From: Geomobilibacter sp964431365
Lineage (GTDB): Bacteria > Desulfobacterota > Desulfuromonadia > Geobacterales > DSM-12255
Direction: 5' to 3'
Assembly: GCA_964431365.1 (NCBI GenBank)
Contig: CAYSJJ010000006.1
Coordinates: 1 to 64,000 of the forward strand
DNA length: 64,000 nucleotides
Shown: one piece after another, positions 40,999 through 47,798 of the stretch
How the letters are laid out: each line of letters opens with the position of its first letter
Numbering within the stretch: position 1 is the first letter of the stretch
Program-made: the position numbers and the translations under genes
Notes under the pieces: model-generated
The model's database searches: none
What the model was told of the DNA's origin: nothing
The model's input: only the letters and a program-made list of their open reading frames with translations

Positions 40999-42543
40999 CT
41001 ATCGACTCTCCTTGCTTCCTCCTGGCATCATCTCCGGTGCTCCCGGCATTTTTACTGCCGGCTTTGTATCTTGTGCGGGCTTCGCGTCGACCGGTTTTGC
41101 CTCGGCCGGGGCCGGTTTCGCACCTTGGGCAGATGGGGACTCCTTGGGAGCTTTCACGTCACTCTTTTCCGGATGTTTTCCAGGCTCCTTCGCTTTCGGT
41201 TTCTGGTCGCTATCCTTCGGTTTCAACGACTCGGGTTTGATCTTCATCTTCACGATGTAGTTGGCAGTAAAGATGTAGTCGTCCAGATAGTCACGCTTAC
41301 CATCAGCGTTCAGGTCAAACTTCGGCACCTTTGGTGTTCCCATTTCTTTGAGGAACAGCAGAAAATCCGCCTCGGAGAGCTTGCCGGACTTCGAAATATT
41401 CGGTTCCATCTGCGGGGCCACCGTCAGCGGGATATCGGCCCCCCCTTTGCCATAGGAAATAGACAGAACCGAGTCCGTTGCTCCCTTTTTGGGCTGAACA
41501 ACAAGGGTCCAGGAGCCGTCCTCTTCAGGAGCCAGCGAAAGTATTTTGGCGGAAGATACGGCAAACGACGGAGTCTCCTTCCCCAGGAGTTTCGGGCTGA
41601 TCGACAGCTTTGCCGTTGCCTTGCCATCGGTAAAAAGAATCTTCGGTTCCTGAACAAAGCCGGGGATGGTCCGGTCGGCAAACAACAGTATGAGCGACGT
41701 AGGACTTTTCTCGCCAACGGCGGTCTTGAAAGCTTGCACAACTCCCTTATACACCACGTACTTGTCTTCCGCAGGCTTATCATCCCCCTTCTCCGTGCTG
41801 GCTGCCTCGTCACCCTCTTTGGGCTTGCCAGCCAGGTCCTTGCGGAGGTCGGTATAGAGCGTCGGAGCATCCTCTGACTTGCCGGTCGATGCAGACTGGT
41901 CCGTTGGAAGGGTCACGGTGCCGGCGACGATGTAGGCACCGGTGGATGAGCCGGTATAATTCTGATTCGGATCCTTGGAGCCAGGATCCTTGGAGCCAGG
42001 ATCCTTGATGAGAGTGCCAGGATCCTTGATGAGAGTGCCAGGATCCTTGGTGCCAGAATCCTTCTGGCTACCACCAAGATCCGAAGGGTTATAGATTGAA
42101 GGAGTGGCTACCGGAATCGGCTCCCCCTTCGAGTTTCCAACTGAAGCCTCCATCCCCAGGATGGCATACGGAGAATTCCCCTTTATATCGAATGTGATAG
42201 AGGCGAGGACTCCCGTTGGTATCTTATTCGCCTTGTCTATAGGCTCAGCCTGAATGGCGGAGATTATTACCATCCCTGCCGTCGACGTATTCGGCACCAT
42301 CATGGCCAAAGGGATCAGGGCTCCCTTCTCGACGCGAGGGTTCGCCAAAACGTTTTGATCATAGCGGACCCTGAAACTAAAACCGGCGGTGTCGACCAGG
42401 TCTTTGCCATTAATGGTGAACACGCCATTTCCAGCATAACTGATGGAAATGGATGGAGCTGCAAACGCGGAAGTGGCTATCAGGAGCAAGAGCACGAAAA
42501 GAAGGAGTGATGTTCTGCAGATCGTGGAAGTTACATGATTCAT
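40999..42543 (-). CDS. Secreted protein with cohesin-like and dockerin-like domains
   Basis: A 514-residue exported protein. The signal peptide has core LLLFVLLLLIATSAFA. About residues 24-140 look like a cohesin domain (GFSFRVRYDQNVLANP, TGVLASITFDIKG). A repeat-coded linker of KDPG units follows (about 163-192). The middle domain (about 200-370) is of unknown family. About 380-425 resemble a dockerin: a degenerate first loop (ISKSGKLSEADFLLFL) and an intact calcium-type loop (FDLNADGKRDYLDD). The tail is Pro/Lys/Ala-rich. The ATG at 42543 was chosen because GGGAG lies eight bases upstream. It is 126 bases after ctpA, beyond a terminator. The secretin of this region also ends in a cohesin-like domain, so physical docking to the secretion machine is a testable inference. 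Confidence 0.8.
   Translation of the reverse strand: MNHVTSTICRTSLLLFVLLLLIATSAFAAPSISISYAGNGVFTINGKDLVDTAGFSFRVRYDQNVLANPRVEKGALIPLAMMVPNTSTAGMVIISAIQAEPIDKANKIPTGVLASITFDIKGNSPYAILGMEASVGNSKGEPIPVATPSIYNPSDLGGSQKDSGTKDPGTLIKDPGTLIKDPGSKDPGSKDPNQNYTGSSTGAYIVAGTVTLPTDQSASTGKSEDAPTLYTDLRKDLAGKPKEGDEAASTEKGDDKPAEDKYVVYKGVVQAFKTAVGEKSPTSLILLFADRTIPGFVQEPKILFTDGKATAKLSISPKLLGKETPSFAVSSAKILSLAPEEDGSWTLVVQPKKGATDSVLSISYGKGGADIPLTVAPQMEPNISKSGKLSEADFLLFLKEMGTPKVPKFDLNADGKRDYLDDYIFTANYIVKMKIKPESLKPKDSDQKPKAKEPGKHPEKSDVKAPKESPSAQGAKPAPAEAKPVDAKPAQDTKPAVKMPGAPEMMPGGSKESR
41969..42055. repeat. Short tandem repeats coding the KDPG linker
   Basis: Five direct repeats on the plus strand: two of a 15-base unit (GGATCCTTGGAGCCA), two of a 21-base unit (GGATCCTTGATGAGAGTGCCA), and one 15-base variant. 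All are multiples of three and code KDPGS/KDPGTLI linkers. Copy number may vary between strains. Confidence 0.9.
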
Positions 42544-42601
42544 TGTTTTTCTCCCTTTGAACGATTGGAGCAGAATTATTACTGCAGTATCTGTGCCCAA
42601 C

Positions 42602-42640
42602 AAAACAGCGCTGTCTGCCAAAGGTCGGCCGACAGCGCTG
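42602..42640 (-). terminator. Terminator downstream of ctpA
   Basis: A 10-bp stem (CAGCGCTGTC 42606-42615 with GACAGCGCTG 42631-42640) encloses a 15-base loop and is followed by TTTTG on the minus strand. It lies 30 bases past the ctpA stop and separates the secretion/envelope operon from the cohesin/dockerin gene. Confidence 0.8.
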
Positions 42641-42669
42641 ATAAGACATACCTAAATGTATTGCGTAGA

Positions 42670-44010
42670 CTAACCGGCGTTATTCATGACCTTTTTGAGA
42701 ATGTCCCACCCCTTCAACAGGTCGAGTGCCCGCAACACCTGATAATCGGTCTTGATCTGCTCGTCAGTTTTGTAGGCAGGAAGCTTCTCGGCCTTCTTCT
42801 CCTCTGCCGGTGCCTTCGCTTTTGCGTCTTCCTCGAAATGATTCTCAAGGTCCTTTTCCCGCAGATGCATTGATTCCTTCTTTTCAGCTGCAGAAAGCTC
42901 CATGCGCTCCACAGTTATATCAGGTGCGATCCCTTTGGCCTGGATCGAGCGTCCGCTCGGTGTGAAATAGCGTGCCGTTGTCAACCGGAGTCCGGAGTTG
43001 TCCGAGAGCGGGATAATGGTCTGCACCGATCCCTTGCCGAAGCTCTGCGTACCCATGATCACGGCCCGCTTGTGATCCTGCAGAGCACCGGCGACGATCT
43101 CGGACGCACTGGCACTCCCCCCGTTGATCAGTACGACGATCGGATAGTTCTCCTGTTTGTTGCCACGCCGGGAGACGAATTTCATTTTCGCATCCTTCTC
43201 CCGACCTTCGGTGTAAACGATCATCTTCCCTTCGTCAACGAAGTGCTCGGAAACCCTCACCGCCTGATCCAGAAGCCCGCCGGGGTCGTTGCGAAGATCG
43301 AGCACGAGGCCACGTAGCTTGCCGCCATTCTCCTCCATGAGGGTTTTCAGTGCCTTTTCCAGATCGTCGTCAGTCTTTTCCTGAAACTGGGCAATGCGGA
43401 CATAGGCGTAACCATCGTCCAGAGTCTTGAATTTTACGCTCTTCACCTGAATCACGTCACGGATCAGCGGAAATTCCTTCGGCTTGTCAAACCCCTCCCG
43501 CATAATGGTCAGGGTGACCTTCGTCCCTTTGGTGCCGCGCATCCGTTTCACCGCGTCCATGATACTCAGGTCTTTGGTGAACTTATCGTCAATCTTCAGA
43601 ATCTGGTCGCCGGCCTTGATGCCGGCCTTGAAGGCAGGGGTGTCCTCGATAGGTGAAATGACCGTAAGGATCCCTTCCTTGATGGATATTTCGATACCAA
43701 GTCCGCCAAACGTCCCCTTGGTCTCGATTTTCATCTCTTTGTATGTCTCGGGAGGCATGAATGAACTATGGGGATCGAGAGACGATAGCATGCCGTTTAT
43801 GGCACCGTAGATCAGCTTCTTGGTGTCCACCTCTTCAACATAGCTTTTCTTCACAATGGAGAGCACATCGGTAAAGAGCTCTATCGACTCATAGTCGTTG
43901 CCCCCTTGGGCAGCGCACTTGCGCTGGATCCCAACCCCGAACCCGAGTGTCACCAAAATCAGGAGAACCCCGAAGATGGCCATTTTCCTGCGGCTTACGT
44001 TCCTCTGCAT
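42670..44010 (-). CDS. ctpA: Carboxyl-terminal processing protease (S41 family)
   Basis: A 446-residue periplasmic or membrane-anchored serine protease. An N-terminal hydrophobic segment (AIFGVLLILVTLGFGV) leads to an interdomain helix, a PDZ domain (about 95-180, GGLGIEISIKEGILTVISPI), and the S41 catalytic domain. The Ser/Lys dyad is Ser301 (SASASEIVAG, the middle Ser) and Lys326 (GTQSFGKGSVQT), 25 residues apart as in E. coli Prc. Such enzymes process periplasmic proteins and peptidoglycan hydrolases. The gene follows the EnvC-like factor by 46 bases, and the set ftsE-ftsX-envC-ctpA is a recurrent bacterial order. The start ATG has GGGAGGA upstream. Confidence 0.95.
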   Translation of the reverse strand: MQRNVSRRKMAIFGVLLILVTLGFGVGIQRKCAAQGGNDYESIELFTDVLSIVKKSYVEEVDTKKLIYGAINGMLSSLDPHSSFMPPETYKEMKIETKGTFGGLGIEISIKEGILTVISPIEDTPAFKAGIKAGDQILKIDDKFTKDLSIMDAVKRMRGTKGTKVTLTIMREGFDKPKEFPLIRDVIQVKSVKFKTLDDGYAYVRIAQFQEKTDDDLEKALKTLMEENGGKLRGLVLDLRNDPGGLLDQAVRVSEHFVDEGKMIVYTEGREKDAKMKFVSRRGNKQENYPIVVLINGGSASASEIVAGALQDHKRAVIMGTQSFGKGSVQTIIPLSDNSGLRLTTARYFTPSGRSIQAKGIAPDITVERMELSAAEKKESMHLREKDLENHFEEDAKAKAPAEEKKAEKLPAYKTDEQIKTDYQVLRALDLLKGWDILKKVMNNAG

Positions 44011-44056
44011 TGTTCCTCCCAGTACTCTGTTCCAGAATTATGTCAATAAGCGTCAA

Positions 44057-45244
44057 CTACCTGAGCCAGGGTGCAGGATCTATCGGTTTTCCCTGGAAGC
44101 GGATTTCGAAATACAGCATCGGTCCTTTGGAGGAATCCGTATCCCCAACCAGAGCCACAACCTCGTTGCCGGAGACCGATGAACCGACTTTCTTCAGAAT
44201 CTTCGAACTGTGGGCATATAGCGAAAAATACCCGCCACCATGGTCAATAATCACCATGTTGCCGTACCCCTTGAAGGCACCGGCGTAAATTACTTGCCCC
44301 TCATAAACGGATCTGATTTCAGCCCCGACCGGAGCACTGATGGAGATGCCGTTACTGACGGTATACGAGTTAAACTCAGGGTGCTTGTGCCTTCCATAGG
44401 TACCGACGACTTGCCCTCTGACTGGGGTCGCCAGTCGTCCCCGCTGTGAGGCGAACCCCTTATCCGCAACCACCGGCAAATCTCGACCAACGTCCGGGCG
44501 GGATGTCTTCTTTTCGCCCTTGGGAGTATAGCTTTTTCTACTACGGGCTTCAAGCCTTTCAACCATCGACTGGAGCCGCCGCGCATTGGCCTGAAGCTCT
44601 TTCAGAGACAGAAGATAGGTTTCTTTGTCTTGGCGGACCCTGGCAAGATAGGCAGTCTTCTTCTGTTTCTCGGTCTCGATCTCCTGCTTTTTCGCGTTAA
44701 CGGCCCCCTTGATCTTTTCCTTGTGGGCTGCATCGCGTTCCAGATTCAATTTTAGCGACCGGAGCGTATCGATCTTACTGTTATATTCAGCAAACAGTTG
44801 CTTGTCATGTTCCAGCACCACCTTCATGTAGCGCTGATTCTCAACCAACTGCGGTAGCGTGCCTGAGGAGAAATAAATTCTCACATTGCCCAGTTCACCA
44901 GCCTTATAGAGGGCGACGAGTCGTTGCCTGATCTGATCGCGCTTCTTCTCCGCATCATGCCTGGCCCGCTCGATTTCCTGCTGGGTCCGCTCAACCTGAC
45001 TCTCAGCCTGTTTCAGCTCCCTGTTGAGGAGCTTCAGATTTTGTTCTTTCTCCTGCAACGTCTTGTCTATCTTTATCAGATCACTGCTGACCAGACGCTC
45101 CTCTTTCTTGGTCTTGCGAAGAAGCTGGCGTTTTTCGCGGATTTCCCGGTTAACACCCTGAAGCTCATGGTGGACATCGGCCGCTTCGGCACATGAAAAA
45201 AACTGCATCAGTGAACAGAATAGGAGAATAGGCGTTGAGCGCAT
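44057..45244 (-). CDS. EnvC-like murein hydrolase activator (coiled coil plus degenerate M23)
   Basis: A 395-residue periplasmic protein. The signal peptide is followed by long coiled coils (about 25-240, such as LLNRELKQAESQVERTQQEI). A C-terminal LytM/M23 domain covers about 275-395 (GNMVIIDHGGGYFSLYAHSS, GPMLYFEIRFQGKPIDPAPW). The active-site HxH is reduced to Y-F (MLYFEIR) and the first zinc motif is altered, so it is probably not an enzyme. Like E. coli EnvC it should activate amidases under control of FtsEX, whose genes lie directly upstream. Length is normal. Confidence 0.92.
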   Translation of the reverse strand: MRSTPILLFCSLMQFFSCAEAADVHHELQGVNREIREKRQLLRKTKKEERLVSSDLIKIDKTLQEKEQNLKLLNRELKQAESQVERTQQEIERARHDAEKKRDQIRQRLVALYKAGELGNVRIYFSSGTLPQLVENQRYMKVVLEHDKQLFAEYNSKIDTLRSLKLNLERDAAHKEKIKGAVNAKKQEIETEKQKKTAYLARVRQDKETYLLSLKELQANARRLQSMVERLEARSRKSYTPKGEKKTSRPDVGRDLPVVADKGFASQRGRLATPVRGQVVGTYGRHKHPEFNSYTVSNGISISAPVGAEIRSVYEGQVIYAGAFKGYGNMVIIDHGGGYFSLYAHSSKILKKVGSSVSGNEVVALVGDTDSSKGPMLYFEIRFQGKPIDPAPWLR

Positions 45245-45247
45245 GGT

Positions 45248-46195
45248 CTACAGTGTGATGAAGCGCTTCAATGACGTCAGACTCCCAAAGAAGCCGATGA
45301 TTATGCCAAGAATGACGAGCCCGGCCAGATATTCAGGTGGCAGAAAGGCGATCCCGGAAGCCGGACTGAGAGCGAGAAAATTCTCTGCGTTTTGGAGCAG
45401 CCCCAGATAAATGCCGCCAAGGAACAGAATTGCCAAAACAGCTCCGGTCACCCCCTGGACGATACCTTCTAATAGAAAAGGCGCCTTGATGAAAAACCGT
45501 GTCGCTCCAACCAGACTGAGAATTTCCAGTTCGTCGCGACGGGCAAATATGGTCAACTTGATGGTGTTCGATACAATGAAAGATACGGCCAGCACGAGGA
45601 ATACGCCGAGAAGCAGTCCGACGAGGCGGAGAAAATTCATGAAGGCATTGAACTTCCTGACCCAATCATCGCCATACTGGATTTCACCTATCCCCGGGAC
45701 CTTTCGCAGGCGTCCCACGAACCCCTGGATCGCCTCATCGGTTCGATAGTCGCGCTTCAGGCCGATTTCCAGGGAAGCTGGCAGAATATCTGCCGTGACA
45801 CCTTCGAGAAGTGATTCCTGCCCCTTCAACCGGCCCCTGAACCGTTTTGCCGCCTCGTCCTTACCGATGAACGTCACTTTGGCCGATCCAGGAATATCCA
45901 TGATCGACTTCTTGATTCCTGCAAGCTGCAAGGGGACCGGTTCCCGATCGAAATAGACGGTCACCTCGACCTTGGTGCTCCAGTCATCCGCCGTTCTTTC
46001 CACATTGACGTACACCAGCAGGAACAGTGCGATGATCAGGAGCGCTAGGGTAATGGTGCCGGTGGCCAGTGAATGGAGCAACAGGTTCTGCCGAATATTG
46101 ACAAATGTCTTGCCTAGAAAATATCTGAAACGGCCCGAGATCCCTTCTTGTGAGTGCTTGGGGCGTTTTGCATTCTTATTATGCGCTGACACCAT
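45248..46195 (-). CDS. ftsX: Cell-division protein FtsX
   Basis: A 315-residue inner-membrane protein with four transmembrane segments and a large periplasmic loop between TM1 (TGTITLALLIIALFLLVYV) and TM2 (VGLLLGVFLVLAVSFIV). It is the membrane partner of FtsE and controls peptidoglycan hydrolysis through EnvC-type factors. The cytoplasmic loop RRDELEILSLVGATRFFIK is the FtsE contact motif typical of the family. I chose the ATG at 46195 (GAGG just upstream), which overlaps the end of ftsE by 17 bases; an upstream start at 46246 would overlap it further. Confidence 0.95.
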   Translation of the reverse strand: MVSAHNKNAKRPKHSQEGISGRFRYFLGKTFVNIRQNLLLHSLATGTITLALLIIALFLLVYVNVERTADDWSTKVEVTVYFDREPVPLQLAGIKKSIMDIPGSAKVTFIGKDEAAKRFRGRLKGQESLLEGVTADILPASLEIGLKRDYRTDEAIQGFVGRLRKVPGIGEIQYGDDWVRKFNAFMNFLRLVGLLLGVFLVLAVSFIVSNTIKLTIFARRDELEILSLVGATRFFIKAPFLLEGIVQGVTGAVLAILFLGGIYLGLLQNAENFLALSPASGIAFLPPEYLAGLVILGIIIGFFGSLTSLKRFITL

Positions 46196-46850
46196 CGTCC
46201 TCGAGAGCCCCCCCTTTAAGCCTGATAACCCTTGCCGCCGGCACAAGACTCATCAAACGCTGGTCATGGGAAGCGATCACCACCGTCGTCCCCCGGATAT
46301 TTGCATCCTTGAAAATCTGCAGGATCTGCTCCTTGTTCGCGTCGTCAAGGTTGCCGGTCGGTTCGTCTGCCAGAAGGATCTTGGGATCGTTCACCAATGC
46401 CCTGGCCAGGGCCACCCGCTGCTGCTCGCCGCCGGAGAGCCGTGAGGGGCAGACTCCCTGCTTTGCCTCGACCCCCAACTGCTTGAGCGTATGATAGACC
46501 TTCTTGTTGCAGTCTTTCTTGCTCCAGCCAAGGACCTCCAGGGTCACGGAGACGTTCTCCATTACCGTTCGGTTCTGGAGGAGCTTGAAGTCCTGGAAAA
46601 CCACGCCGAGCGTCCGGCGGTAGTATGGCAGTTGCGAGCGGCCCAGCCTGGCGATGTTCTGGCCGTCAACAATGATCTGCCCCTGTGACGGCATCACGGC
46701 ACCGTAGAGGAGTTTCAGAAGGGTTGTCTTGCCTGCCCCGGAGGGTCCGGTCAAAAAGACAAAATCCCCTTTGGGGATCTTGAGTGAAATGCCCTTTAAT
46801 GCTGCACTGTCCTGTTGATAACGAACATGCACACTGTGAAGCTCAATCAT
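46179..46850 (-). CDS. ftsE: Cell-division ATP-binding protein FtsE
   Basis: A 223-residue ABC ATPase. Walker A is GPSGAGKTTLLKLL (about residue 36), the Q-loop is in VVFQDFKLL, the signature is RLSGGEQQRVALARA, Walker B is ILLADEPTGNLD, and the H-loop is VIASHDQRLM. With FtsX it forms the divisome complex that drives amidase activation. It follows a pseudopilin gene by nine bases, so it is transcribed with the secretion cluster. Length is normal. Confidence 0.96.
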   Translation of the reverse strand: MIELHSVHVRYQQDSAALKGISLKIPKGDFVFLTGPSGAGKTTLLKLLYGAVMPSQGQIIVDGQNIARLGRSQLPYYRRTLGVVFQDFKLLQNRTVMENVSVTLEVLGWSKKDCNKKVYHTLKQLGVEAKQGVCPSRLSGGEQQRVALARALVNDPKILLADEPTGNLDDANKEQILQIFKDANIRGTTVVIASHDQRLMSLVPAARVIRLKGGALEDDGVSA

Positions 46851-46859
46851 TGGGAACCA

Positions 46860-47282
46860 TCACCATTCGTTGTAGGGAGTACCGTCGCTGCCGACCATGT
46901 TGGAACCGCTATGGACATCGTATACCGATCCCTTGATCTCCCCTCCGTCGGTAGGCGCCGGCGGTTGCACGGTTACCCAGGAGTCTTTCTTCCCGGTAAA
47001 GGGGTCTTTGGGGATGTCGCGCAGATACTTCTTGTCCATAAGCTCCTGAATTGAATCTGGAAACTTTCCCTGGTCAGCATAGAACTGGTCGATAGTCGAA
47101 CGAAAGGAGTAGAGGTTCTCCCTGAGAACCGCCTCACGTGCCCTTATGAGCCCCCACCGGTAATTAGGAACTGCGATTGAAGCCAGAATCCCGATGATCG
47201 ACATGACTATCAGCAGTTCGATAATCGTATAGCCCCGGTTACGAGCCAGCCTGCGTCCTATGGCACATCGAAATCGATCCAA
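46860..47282 (-). CDS. Type II secretion pseudopilin (GspG/OxpG-like) 2
   Basis: A 140-residue pseudopilin. The prepilin site is RNRG|YTIIELLIVMSIIGIL, with Glu at +5 and a hydrophobic N-terminal helix. The C-terminal half has the GspG-like pattern IPKDPFTGK and YDVHSGSNMVGSDGTPYNEW. The start codon is TTG directly after the TGA of the preceding pseudopilin, with AAGGAG overlapping that gene's end, so translation is coupled. Its paralogue is immediately upstream. In G. sulfurreducens a similar pseudopilin, OxpG, is needed for secretion of the multicopper protein OmpB and for growth on insoluble acceptors. Which of the two here is the counterpart is not decided. Confidence 0.9.
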   Translation of the reverse strand: MDRFRCAIGRRLARNRGYTIIELLIVMSIIGILASIAVPNYRWGLIRAREAVLRENLYSFRSTIDQFYADQGKFPDSIQELMDKKYLRDIPKDPFTGKKDSWVTVQPPAPTDGGEIKGSVYDVHSGSNMVGSDGTPYNEW

Positions 47283-47783
47283 TCACCACTCCTTATACTT
47301 GCTGCCATCAATGGCCGTTTCCTCGCTGAGCGAATAGACGTCGAACACGTCCTCCCCCCCCCAGTTTGTACTCTCTGGTTCGTCGGTATAGGAACGGAGT
47401 CCCCACTTGGAGTCCTCTCCCTTGTTAGTCGACGGGCTGAAGGGGTCGACCGGAATGCGTCGCAGGAACTTCTTCTTGTAGCTTACCGCTCCTCCAAAAT
47501 CGTACCCTTCCACCAGTTGCTGCAGAGTTTCAGGATAGCCGGACTTGTTGAGCGAGGGGACAAGCTTCTTATCGTCAACCGCCTTGTCGTAGGTCTTCTT
47601 ATACTCGTCGATGGCGGTGCGGATGGTGCGAAGGTTCCGTCTGAGTTCTATCTCCTTGCTCCGCTTGGCGGTCAGTTGGGCCGATGGTAGCACCAGGGCA
47701 GCCAGGATGGAGAGAATCGTCAGGGTCACGATAAGTTCGATCAGGCTCACACCGCGACGATCTCTGATAAGGTAATTCATCAT
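47283..47783 (-). CDS. Type II secretion pseudopilin (GspG-like) 1
   Basis: A 166-residue pseudopilin. The short leader MMNYLIRDRRG is cleaved before VSLIELIVTLTILSILAALV, with Glu at +5. The rest is a GspG-type fold with IPVDPFSPS and a C-terminal Ca-loop-like DVYSLSEETAIDGSKYKEW, closely parallel to the end of the next gene (SGSNMVGSDGTPYNEW). The two are tandem duplicates. It follows the secretin gene by 15 bases. The start is the first of two adjacent ATG codons; no strong ribosome site decides. Confidence 0.9.
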   Translation of the reverse strand: MMNYLIRDRRGVSLIELIVTLTILSILAALVLPSAQLTAKRSKEIELRRNLRTIRTAIDEYKKTYDKAVDDKKLVPSLNKSGYPETLQQLVEGYDFGGAVSYKKKFLRRIPVDPFSPSTNKGEDSKWGLRSYTDEPESTNWGGEDVFDVYSLSEETAIDGSKYKEW

Positions 47784-47798
47784 ACTGCAATAACCGGA

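Noticed and set aside
41969..42055. Regular repeats as a CRISPR array
   Set aside because: Units are directly adjacent without spacers and code an in-frame linker.
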